Assembly: GCF_029201445.1 (NCBI RefSeq) | Contig: NZ_CP102381.1 | Location: 1,240,001-1,304,000, forward strand | Direction: 5' to 3' | DNA length: 64,000 nt | Origin: Thiomicrorhabdus lithotrophica | GTDB taxonomy: Bacteria; Pseudomonadota; Gammaproteobacteria; Thiomicrospirales; Thiomicrospiraceae | Shown: in pieces, positions 17,411-27,280 of the stretch | Numbering within the stretch: the stretch's first letter is position 1 | How the letters are laid out: each line of letters begins with the position of its first letter | Translations under genes and position numbers: made by a program | The notes under the pieces: model-generated | What the model was told of the DNA's origin: nothing | Database searches by the model: none | The model's input: only the letters and a program-made list of their open reading frames with translations

Positions 17411-17872
17411 ATGTCTAATCTAGCTTACTTAATACCTAAACGTAATCAAAAAATGCAATTACAAGCCGCAGATCCAGTTGAAATGGTAGATATCGATTTT
17501 GTAACAATCCCTGTATTAGGTTGGACATCTGCCGGTGAACCCATTCAGATGGAAATGGACTATGACACCGTATCAGTCCCTTCTAGCATGGTTAAAAAAG
17601 AGACTTTTGCATTAAGAGTGAAAGGCAATTCAATGATTGAAGAGAATATCGAAGATGGCGATATTGTGATCATTGAACGTCGCTCTTCTGCTGAAAATGG
17701 TGAGTCGGTTGTGGTACGCATTAACAATGAAGAAGTGACTATGAAAAAGCTCTACATTGAAAAATCAGGTGTACGCTTACAACCTGCCAACGCTGAAATG
17801 GAACCGATCATTCTTAAAAATGAAGATATTGAAATCTTAGGCATTGTAACGGGCATTCTTCGTCAACCGTAA
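17411..17872 (+). CDS. LexA-like S24 peptidase without a DNA-binding domain
   Basis: 153 residues. The S24 domain is complete: a likely cleavage site Ala41-Gly42 in TSAGEPI, catalytic Ser74 in KGNSMIEE and Lys112 in VTMKKLY. In full LexA about 80 residues of winged helix precede this; here only 35 unrelated residues do. The size resembles UmuD, but the core sequence is closer to LexA and no umuC is near. It may be a self-cleaving regulator that works by protein contact. ATG at 17411 is preferred over an upstream TTG because GAGAG lies just before it. Confidence 0.82.
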   Translation: MSNLAYLIPKRNQKMQLQAADPVEMVDIDFVTIPVLGWTSAGEPIQMEMDYDTVSVPSSMVKKETFALRVKGNSMIEENIEDGDIVIIERRSSAENGESVVVRINNEEVTMKKLYIEKSGVRLQPANAEMEPIILKNEDIEILGIVTGILRQP

Positions 17873-17894
17873 AAATATTGAGCGATTCAATTCG

Positions 17895-18395
17895 ATGAAA
17901 AAGACAAACATTCAACTGTTGATTACTGGCGGTACTCTAGATAAAGACTACAACACAACTTCAGGTGAATTAGTCTTTACTGAGACGCATATGAATCAAC
18001 TCTTAAATGAAGCAAATACCAGTCTAACGGTTGAATCTCGTGTACTGATGCTAAAAGATAGCCTAGAGATGACCCTTTCAGATAGAGAAATAATCTACCA
18101 GGCCTGCTTAAAGACATCTAGTCAGCAAATTATCATTACCCATGGAACAGATACCATGAGTGAAACCGCTTTATACTTGCAATCTAAAACCGGACTTACT
18201 GATAAAACCATTATATTAACCGGAGCGATGCGCCCTTTTAAACTGGGTAATTCAGATGCAAGTTTTAATGTAGCTTCAGCCTTAATGGCTGTCCAACTGG
18301 TTTCTCCTGGTATTTATATCACAATGAATGGTCAAATTTTTGCAGCAAATAACGTGCAAAAAAACCGTACCATTGGTCAATTTGAATCTCATTAA
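17895..18395 (+). CDS. single-domain asparaginase-like protein
   Basis: 166 residues covering only the N-terminal domain of L-asparaginase. Both threonine-containing active-site loops are present: LITGGTLDK (11-14) and THGTDTM (82-88), plus ILTGAMRP. The usual C-terminal domain of about 150 residues is absent. The frame ends at a clear stop with no homologous sequence after it, so this is the compact family rather than a truncation. Activity is unproven for such proteins. It sits 22 bases after the S24 gene. Confidence 0.85.
   Translation: MKKTNIQLLITGGTLDKDYNTTSGELVFTETHMNQLLNEANTSLTVESRVLMLKDSLEMTLSDREIIYQACLKTSSQQIIITHGTDTMSETALYLQSKTGLTDKTIILTGAMRPFKLGNSDASFNVASALMAVQLVSPGIYITMNGQIFAANNVQKNRTIGQFESH
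18097..18108. repeat. palindrome copy ACCAGGCCTGCT inside the asparaginase gene
   Basis: One mismatch; read as Tyr-Gln-Ala-Cys-Leu. Confidence 0.8.
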
Positions 18396-18475
18396 CATAA
18401 ACTTCTGCTAAAGACCTTTCCAATTAATATACAAAGCTTTAATTAAAAGTCCATTTTATCTCTAGGAAGTATTTC

Positions 18476-19366
18476 ATGACGGTTATTCTTGCCTACATCA
18501 CAGTAGTTCTAATCTGGACAACGACTCCACTGGCAATTGTTTGGAGCGGTGAAACTGATTGGTTTTTTGGTGTTGCCTCAAGAACGGCTATCGCAGCACT
18601 ATTGATACTTCCTTTTCTTTACTGGAGCAAAATCCAGACTTTTAAATATGATTTTGCTGCTTTAAGAATTTATTTCTTTGCTTCTTTTCCTATTTTGGGT
18701 GGAATGACTTTAATGTACTGGGCTGGACAATATCTACCCTCTGGATGGATTGCCATTTTATTTGCACTTACACCTGTTACTACCGGGATTTTTGCTTATT
18801 TTTTATTACCCAATCAATCTCTAACAGTACGAAAAGCCATTGCCATTACATTAACTTTAGCAGGCCTGTTTAGTATATTTTTACCCAATTTAGAAACACA
18901 TCTTATGGGTTATCAACTACTTGCAATAGCAACTGCAATACTATCGGTCTGCTTCCATTCACTTGGAAGCGTATTAGTAAAACGCTGTGGTACACAGCTA
19001 CCCGCTTTGCATGTCGTTATAGGGGCTTTATGGCTCAGTGTGATGGGACACCTTTTAATCGCGCCAACAACGCTATTCCACTGGCCTGAATTAATGCCAC
19101 GAGAGATATATGCCATTCTGTATGCCGCCTCGGTGGGTTCAGTAATTGGTTTTTTACTGTACTTTTATCTAATACGTCACGTAGATGCAATGAAAGTTGC
19201 ACTGATTCCAGTCATAACGCCTGTATTTGCATTGCTATTTGGTCACTATTTAAATGATGAGGTATTAACCTTAACCACTTGGTTAGGTACAGGTTTAGTA
19301 CTAATAGGACTAGTATTGTTTGAATGGCGCTTTAAGACCGCAAAAGTATTAAAAGAATATAAATAA
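18476..19366 (+). CDS. EamA/DMT family transporter
   Basis: 296 residues with ten predicted membrane helices in two EamA repeats; the second contains LIRHVDAMKVALIPVITPVFALLFGH, a typical signature, and the C-terminus is short and basic. Members export amino acids, nucleobases or other metabolites across the inner membrane; the substrate cannot be predicted. It is preceded by an AGGAAG ribosome site and ends before a convergent junction with darP. Confidence 0.9.
   Translation: MTVILAYITVVLIWTTTPLAIVWSGETDWFFGVASRTAIAALLILPFLYWSKIQTFKYDFAALRIYFFASFPILGGMTLMYWAGQYLPSGWIAILFALTPVTTGIFAYFLLPNQSLTVRKAIAITLTLAGLFSIFLPNLETHLMGYQLLAIATAILSVCFHSLGSVLVKRCGTQLPALHVVIGALWLSVMGHLLIAPTTLFHWPELMPREIYAILYAASVGSVIGFLLYFYLIRHVDAMKVALIPVITPVFALLFGHYLNDEVLTLTTWLGTGLVLIGLVLFEWRFKTAKVLKEYK
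18859..18870. repeat. short palindrome copy CAGGCCTG inside the DMT transporter gene
   Basis: Only the inner eight bases are kept (18861-18868); read as Ala-Gly-Leu. Confidence 0.55.
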
Positions 19367-19412
19367 TTTGTGATTAAAAAGGAGGTTCTTTAAGTTCAAA
19401 TAATGGATCAAG

Positions 19413-19457
19413 ATAAGTTACCACACCCCGCAAGGGGGTATAAAGGCCTGGTAAGTT
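19413..19457. repeat. interrupted palindrome element with GCAA-capped hairpin
   Basis: AAGTTACCA on the left and CCTGGTAAGTTA on the right are the two halves of the family element, but between them lies an inserted hairpin, CCCC-GCAA-GGGG, with a GNRA-type tetraloop. It sits in the gap between the convergent DMT gene and darP. Probably a rearranged copy; it could also fold as a transcript-end structure. Confidence 0.6.
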
Positions 19458-19504
19458 AAAAATATAGTGTTGTTGATGATTTAACAGTCACTTTATTTAG
19501 TTGG

Positions 19505-22139
<2,635 letters not shown>

Positions 22140-22152
22140 TTAACGTTATATA

Positions 22153-23208
22153 TTATGCAATAGGTTCTGATTCGTAATCTAATGCAGCATCTCGCATTGA
22201 TTGTAAATCAGACTCTTTAATCAAATGGCGATTCATATCGTATAAACGAGCATTTAATTTTTGTGAAATTTTACGTGCCATCATAATAAGGTCATGCATT
22301 GCAGCAGGCGCACGAACCGTGGTTGGAAGCTCTAAAATCAAAGCAACACCTGGAGTAACATACCCTTCTAAATCCTCTAAAGGAAATGTACCAGGCTCTA
22401 ACATATTAGCCACTTTTATAAAGGCGTTACCCATATTGTCATTTTTAACAAAAATCCCTTGGTCTGAATACGTTAAACCCACACCAAGTAAAGCTTGATT
22501 AACCAGTGACATAGAAAACTCTTGCCCAGTACTCATGACCATAATGGCATAAACTTCAGGTTCTTTATTTGTTGAAGCCATCTTTTTCTTAGTCGTAGAT
22601 TCCTCAACAGGAATACCAAAAGAAGGCTTTACATAATCTGCTGGTATAGCATCCTCATCAATTTCACCAATCATTCCAGGATCATCAACCACTAATACAT
22701 GATGCTTACCAGAAGATGTTTTTTCAGATGAGGTTTCAGCTGTTGCCGTTGTTACTGGATTTGGATCAAGATCGGTACTCAAAGGTTCTGAAGAATCAAA
22801 AGGTTTCGTTGGGTTTTGGGTTGGAATATCAAACTCTTCACCAAATGATAAAACACCCTGATTTACATTAACATTTTCAACTTGAGGCTCTGCGCCGCTC
22901 ATAGATTGATTGCTAACAAAGATTTCTTGTTTAAGGTCAGAATTAGAGAAGCCACTACCTTCTGTAAGGCGTTTCTCTGTAGATTCAGATAGAGGGATAT
23001 GTGGATTACCTAAATTATTTAACGCTTCTGCAGCTTTTTCAGAATCGGATATTGAATGCGATACTGTATGAATACTCTGCTCAGTGGGTTGCTCGGTTGC
23101 TTGTTCTGAACTCTTTTTTATTGCATTCTGGCGGCTACGGCTTAAAAAATATAATCCTGCAATGACCACAACAGCAAAAATCAAAAGTACTTGTTGTAAT
23201 TCATTCAT
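22153..23208 (-). CDS. zipA: cell division protein ZipA
   Basis: 351 residues: an N-terminal membrane anchor (5-22, VLLIFAVVVIAGLYFL) followed by SRSRQ, a long polar Ser/Thr/Glu-rich linker (about 30-210), and the C-terminal FtsZ-binding domain (about 215-345, YAIMVMSTGQEFSMSLVNQALL). ZipA tethers FtsZ to the inner membrane at the septum. GGAG lies nine bases before the ATG. Confidence 0.93.
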   Translation of the reverse strand: MNELQQVLLIFAVVVIAGLYFLSRSRQNAIKKSSEQATEQPTEQSIHTVSHSISDSEKAAEALNNLGNPHIPLSESTEKRLTEGSGFSNSDLKQEIFVSNQSMSGAEPQVENVNVNQGVLSFGEEFDIPTQNPTKPFDSSEPLSTDLDPNPVTTATAETSSEKTSSGKHHVLVVDDPGMIGEIDEDAIPADYVKPSFGIPVEESTTKKKMASTNKEPEVYAIMVMSTGQEFSMSLVNQALLGVGLTYSDQGIFVKNDNMGNAFIKVANMLEPGTFPLEDLEGYVTPGVALILELPTTVRAPAAMHDLIMMARKISQKLNARLYDMNRHLIKESDLQSMRDAALDYESEPIA

Positions 23209-23553
23209 TTAAGGCAACTCCAAAAATATTTCAAACCCGTTGTTTACACTTCATAAGAATGCTAAGTGAATGTCCGGATAATTATTTATTTGTAAATATC
23301 GTTAAAAATAAAGGGGTTATAAAACGCAAGTATAATACGTGTTCTACTGTCTGATTTTTATTCTAGAAAATAACCAACAGCTATTAAGAAATAATTCATG
23401 ATTGTACCTTTTTTAGAGGTCATTTTGCTAATGAATTAACATAAAAATTTGAATACAATTTAAGTCACCAGCAGTAAAACAAGCAACCCAAACTTTTTCG
23501 TATAATAGTTCTAATTAACTTTATTACTAGAGACTAAAAAGGCTTTTTACTCG
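23209..23553. other. 345-base gap between divergent zipA and the sugar kinase gene
   Basis: AT-rich, no open frame of note. Plus-strand TATAAT boxes occur at 23331-23336 and 23501-23506, neither with a good -35; the second is suitably placed for the kinase gene. No repeat or hairpin of note. Confidence 0.35.
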
Positions 23554-24975
23554 ATGAATATCATCTCGCCTAGCATTACACCAAACATTCATAACTTAAG
23601 TACATCAGATACCAAAATAATTTTAGGGATCGATATAGGGACTTCTGGCGTTAGGGGTTGTATCGTCAAAAAGAAAACTTGTGAAACAAGTGTTACAGAA
23701 ACAATAATCAGTGAAGTAGCTATCGAAATGCCGTCGGCAACTAAAGGCGTGGACAACTCAATTTCTCAAGACGCCTCTATTTGGATTCATTCCGTTAATC
23801 AGCTTTTAATAGGTTTAGCTAAAAACTTCAAATTAGATGCGATTACTCACCTAGTCTTAGATGCAACCTCCTCTACTGTTTTATTAACCGATCAAGAAGG
23901 AAGTCCTTTATCCAAAGCACTGATGTACAACGATGCTCAATCAATTGACCATGCGACAAAGATTTCGGAACAAATCGAGATTTCAAAAGAGTTTAGCGGT
24001 GCTCAAGGCGCTTCAAGCACCTTAGCCAAAGTTATGACATTACTTGAGCAAAACAAAGATATAAGCCATCCTGTGATTAGCCACCAAATTGATTTTATAA
24101 ATCACTACCTCTGCGGTGCAATGAATATTACAGATGAAAACAACGCGCTAAAATTAGGTTACAACTCAATTCACCAGGCCTGGCCAAGTTGGGTTAAATC
24201 AATAATCAAAGCTAAAAATAAAAATGTTGAACTTCCTAAGGTTGTTAAACCTGGTAGTTTATTGGGCACGATTCTGCCTGATATTGCCAAAAAATTTGGC
24301 TTCAAAAACAATCTAAAAGTTATGTCAGGTACCACCGATAGTATCGCTGGTTTTCTAGCTTCTGGAGCAACTAAAGTAGGAGATGCGGTAAGCTCACTAG
24401 GCTCTACTTTGGCGATTAAAGTCATTTCAGAAAAACCGATATTTAATAACAAATACGGACTTTACAGTCATAAACTTGGCGATTTTTGGCTTGTTGGAGG
24501 TGCGTCCAATAGTGGTGGCCGAGTCCTTCTCGATTTTTACACTGTAGGTGAGTTGAAGCAACTCAGCTCTAAGATTTCAGCTGAACAAATCGAACAATAT
24601 TTAAAAACGAACCCTCCTGCTTTTTATCCCTTGAGAGAAAAAGGTGAACGTTTTCCTATTGCAGATAGTCACTTAAAACCTATTATGCCAAATAAACCAA
24701 CATGCCATTTTTCACAGGTTAAGAATTCTGAAACCTGCCTACGGCAACATACCCTCTTTTTATTAAATCTATTGTTGGGCATTACTCAGATTGAAAAACT
24801 CGCTTATTCCAAACTATCTGAACTAGGCGTTTTAGACATAAAAAGAATTTTTACCGTTGGGGGTGGCACAAAGAATCAGGTCTGGATGCAGCTTCGTGAG
24901 CTCCAATTAAATACACCTCTATCCATAGCCGAAAACCCTCAAGCAGCCTATGGAGTGACGAAACTGATTGAATAA
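23554..24975 (+). CDS. FGGY-family sugar kinase (xylulokinase/D-ribulokinase type)
   Basis: 473 residues of the ASKHA fold. GIDIGTSGVRG (27-37) is the first phosphate loop, LDATSST and ALMYNDAQS resemble the plant/cyanobacterial 'xylulokinase 1' group, proposed D-ribulokinases, and VGGGTKNQVW is the adenosine motif near the C-terminus. It would phosphorylate a ketopentose; D-ribulose is a guess based on that resemblance. With cbbY about 600 bases downstream, a role in recovering pentoses for the Calvin cycle is plausible. It contains one palindrome copy (HQAWPSW). Confidence 0.82.
   Translation: MNIISPSITPNIHNLSTSDTKIILGIDIGTSGVRGCIVKKKTCETSVTETIISEVAIEMPSATKGVDNSISQDASIWIHSVNQLLIGLAKNFKLDAITHLVLDATSSTVLLTDQEGSPLSKALMYNDAQSIDHATKISEQIEISKEFSGAQGASSTLAKVMTLLEQNKDISHPVISHQIDFINHYLCGAMNITDENNALKLGYNSIHQAWPSWVKSIIKAKNKNVELPKVVKPGSLLGTILPDIAKKFGFKNNLKVMSGTTDSIAGFLASGATKVGDAVSSLGSTLAIKVISEKPIFNNKYGLYSHKLGDFWLVGGASNSGGRVLLDFYTVGELKQLSSKISAEQIEQYLKTNPPAFYPLREKGERFPIADSHLKPIMPNKPTCHFSQVKNSETCLRQHTLFLLNLLLGITQIEKLAYSKLSELGVLDIKRIFTVGGGTKNQVWMQLRELQLNTPLSIAENPQAAYGVTKLIE
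24173..24184. repeat. palindrome copy ACCAGGCCTGGC inside the sugar kinase gene
   Basis: One mismatch; read as His-Gln-Ala-Trp. Confidence 0.85.
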
Positions 24976-25066
24976 GAATCTAATTGTCTGGTTATCAAGG
25001 TGATATTTTTGATTGATTAGTGTATCTTTTGCACATATTTATCAAATTATATGAGAAGGAAAAAGT

Positions 25067-25420
25067 ATGACTAGCGAACTAAAAACACCAGCATCATTGA
25101 TTGAATCCTTAGAGAACGGTCCCGTTGATTTTACTGAGGTGATGAGAGTAATTGACGAAAATTATAACTTTACACCAGTAGCGTTTCGTAATGGTAATAT
25201 CAACAACGCAGAAAATACCAATAATGGTTCCTGTAAGGTTTTCTCATTTGCGAAACGTCATAACTTATCAGTACAAGCAACTCTGAATGCTTTTGGTAAT
25301 TATTACATAGAGGATGTATTACAGCACCCTGAAAATGATGATCATCAAAACATTCGTAACTTTATAGAATTCGGCTGGGATGGAATTGAATTTACAGGAG
25401 AAGCTTTAGCAGAACGTTAA
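25067..25420 (+). CDS. HopJ-family protein
   Basis: 117 residues matching the 'HopJ type III effector' family: FTPVAFRNG, GSCKVFSFAKRHNLS, TLNAFGNYYIEDVLQHP and the GWDGIEFTGEAL ending. Despite the family name, the protein is common in free-living bacteria without type III secretion and no secretion gene is present here, so effector function is unlikely. An AGAAGGA ribosome site lies just before the ATG. Function unknown. Confidence 0.88.
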   Translation: MTSELKTPASLIESLENGPVDFTEVMRVIDENYNFTPVAFRNGNINNAENTNNGSCKVFSFAKRHNLSVQATLNAFGNYYIEDVLQHPENDDHQNIRNFIEFGWDGIEFTGEALAER

Positions 25421-25449
25421 TTGCCTTTAAGAAGCTCAATTTTAAAACT

Positions 25450-25461
25450 ACCAGGCCTGGT
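25450..25461. repeat. perfect palindrome core ACCAGGCCTGGT
   Basis: Intergenic, 30 bases after the hopJ-family stop and 28 bases before the terminator, in the convergent gap with cbbY. Confidence 0.9.
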
Positions 25462-25488
25462 TAACATTATTTTTTAAGCAAGCTACAT

Positions 25489-25535
25489 AAAAAAACCGCA
25501 CATTAGGTTAGAGCCTAAATTATGCGGTTTTTTTT
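25489..25535. terminator. bidirectional rho-independent terminator
   Basis: Stem AACCGCA/TGCGGTT with an inner TTAGG/CCTAA stem; a T-run on each strand. It serves both the HopJ-family gene and the convergent cbbY. Confidence 0.88.
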
Positions 25536-25591
25536 GTTAATGCAACACTGTATTTACGTTATAAGCCTTTAAAGATAAATACTAAATTATT

Positions 25592-26353
25592 TTAGGCAGC
25601 GTGCACCTTTTTAACCAAGTCCAGGTTTAAGAATGTATGGCCTTGAGCATCACCTGCCAAAACGGTAAATGGATTACTTGCATCACCCATTTGATCTAAT
25701 AATAAATCAGCTGAGCTGAAATCATCGTCTTTAGTGTATCCATTAATGGTGATAATTGTTTTCAAGTCAGCAGCAACTGAAGATAGAATCCCATTTAAAG
25801 AGTCTTCAAATGCAATAGCATCCGCTGCCGTTAAATTCATCTTCTCAAGTGCCCAAACATAAATATCTGGAGCAGGTTTTTTAGCTGGCACAATATCACC
25901 CGCGGCAATCACTTCAAACCAACTTTCTGAATCAGGCCCTAAGGTGTTTTCTAATAAAGCGGTTACGTTTTGTGGTGTTGTGGTTGTAACAACAGCCATA
26001 CGCATGCCTTCTGCTCTAGCTTCATTAATTAAAGCTTCAACACCAGGACGAAGAGGAATTTTACCCTCAGCCATCAATTGAGTATAAAAGAGGGTTTTGG
26101 AAGCATGTAATCCTTTTACAAAATCGTCAAAATTATCTGGTTTTTCAAAATCAGTATTAAATTTCTCTAAATAAAAACGAATGCGCTCTTTGCCACCAGT
26201 CACCGCTAACAGCTCTCCGTATAAAGCTTCATCCCAATTCCAATCTAATCCAGCGGCTTCAAAAGCCATATTAAATGCTGGGCGATGTCCATCGCGCTCT
26301 GTATCGGCTAAGGTTCCGTCAACGTCGAATAATAATGCTTTTAATGTAGACAT
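25592..26353 (-). CDS. cbbY: CbbY, xylulose-1,5-bisphosphate phosphatase
   Basis: 253 residues of the HAD superfamily. LFDVDGTLADTE carries both catalytic aspartates, followed by DGHRPAFN and VTGGKERIRFYL, both characteristic of CbbY; later motifs are VTTTTPQN, KKPAPDIY and FEDSLNG. CbbY converts xylulose-1,5-bisphosphate, a misfire product that inhibits RuBisCO, to xylulose-5-phosphate. No RuBisCO genes lie in the window, but this gene implies them. Convergent with the HopJ-family gene. Confidence 0.87.
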   Translation of the reverse strand: MSTLKALLFDVDGTLADTERDGHRPAFNMAFEAAGLDWNWDEALYGELLAVTGGKERIRFYLEKFNTDFEKPDNFDDFVKGLHASKTLFYTQLMAEGKIPLRPGVEALINEARAEGMRMAVVTTTTPQNVTALLENTLGPDSESWFEVIAAGDIVPAKKPAPDIYVWALEKMNLTAADAIAFEDSLNGILSSVAADLKTIITINGYTKDDDFSSADLLLDQMGDASNPFTVLAGDAQGHTFLNLDLVKKVHAA

Positions 26354-26672
26354 GTTTAAACTCTCTTTATAAATATTGGTTGATAGGAATTAACTCATAT
26401 AACAACCCTAAAAACCCTTGAAGTAGAGTTCTAAAAGCTTCTGAAGTAATCGCTAATCTAAAATTGACCACAGATTTTGCTTCAATCTACAAATAATTAC
26501 AAGTCAATTTACTCTTGACCAGTACTACACCCATTAAACTTTTCTTGTATGTATGCGCTAAAATTTTCTTGTTCATTTGCTATAAAACTGATATAAAACA
26601 CGGTTAAAGAAAACTGTGCTTACAAATTACACAAATACAATAGCTTCAAGCGCAGTATTTTAGGAGAGAAAA
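26354..26672. other. 319-base gap between divergent cbbY and dksA
   Basis: Contains the dksA promoter candidate (26569-26597) and the cbbY ribosome site (AGAGAG). I see no other gene, repeat or strong hairpin. Confidence 0.4.
26569..26597 (+). promoter_or_regulatory. candidate dksA promoter
   Basis: TTGTTC at 26569-26574, a 17-base spacer and TATAAA at 26592-26597, about 75 bases before the dksA start. Confidence 0.5.
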
Positions 26673-27101
26673 ATGGAAAACGATATCGACTTTATTGAAA
26701 ATTTTCCGGCGTATGAGCCGAAAAAGAATGAAGAATACATGAGCCCAGAAATGCTTGAGCATTTTAAAGGTAAGCTATTAGCTTGGAAGGTTCAGTTACT
26801 AGAAGAAGCTAATGGAACAGTCTCTCACCTTAAAAAAGACTCTGATACACCTGCAGACCCTAATGACCGCGCGTCTCAAGAGGAAGAGTTCGCATTAGAA
26901 CTTCGTACTCGTGACCGCGAACGTAAATTAATTGCTAAAATTGATAAATCTCTTAGAGATATTGAGTCTGGTGAATACGGCTACTGCAAAATTAGTGGTG
27001 ATGAAATTGGTTTAGGCCGAATGGAAGCTCGCCCGACTGCAACGCTAACTGTAGAAATGAAACGTAAACAAGAAATTCGTGAAAAACAAGGTGTTGCTTA
27101 A
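26673..27101 (+). CDS. dksA: RNA polymerase-binding factor DksA, zinc-finger cysteines mostly lost
   Basis: 142 residues with the DksA layout: N-terminal helices, a coiled coil whose tip keeps the key aspartates in ADPNDRASQEEEFALELR, and the C-terminal globular domain EYGYCKISGDEIGLGRMEARPTATL. Of the four canonical zinc cysteines only the first remains (others are Ser, Thr and Met/Glu positions), more extreme than the two-Cys DksA2 of Pseudomonas. DksA enters the RNA polymerase secondary channel and with ppGpp adjusts rRNA and amino-acid promoters. A strong AGGAGAG ribosome site precedes the ATG. Confidence 0.92.
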   Translation: MENDIDFIENFPAYEPKKNEEYMSPEMLEHFKGKLLAWKVQLLEEANGTVSHLKKDSDTPADPNDRASQEEEFALELRTRDRERKLIAKIDKSLRDIESGEYGYCKISGDEIGLGRMEARPTATLTVEMKRKQEIREKQGVA

Positions 27102-27202
27102 AAAGTAACGCTAATGTTTAGCTTATAACTTTCTATGCTTCGTATCTATAGCATTTAATGTTAAAGCTATTACGAATTAAGCCCTAAGTTAAGTCGATAT
27201 TG

Positions 27203-27232
27203 TAATGGGTAAATTATTACCCATTATTTTTA
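27203..27232 (+). terminator. rho-independent terminator of dksA
   Basis: Perfect 10-bp stem TAATGGGTAA/TTACCCATTA with a four-base loop, then TTTTTAT, about 100 bases after the dksA stop. Confidence 0.8.
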
Positions 27233-27245
27233 TATCTTTCCTCAT

Positions 27246-27257
27246 ACCCGCAAGGGT
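27246..27257. other. small hairpin ACCC-GCAA-GGGT
   Basis: A four-base-pair stem with a GNRA tetraloop, 23 bases before the TTG start of the next gene. It resembles the GCAA-capped hairpin at 19427-19438. May influence translation; this is speculative. Confidence 0.35.
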
Positions 27258-27280
27258 CACCAAATAAAGAGTTAATTGTA

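Noticed and set aside
25067-25420. Type III secretion effector
   Set aside because: The HopJ family name is historical; no secretion or chaperone genes are near and the family is widespread in non-pathogens.
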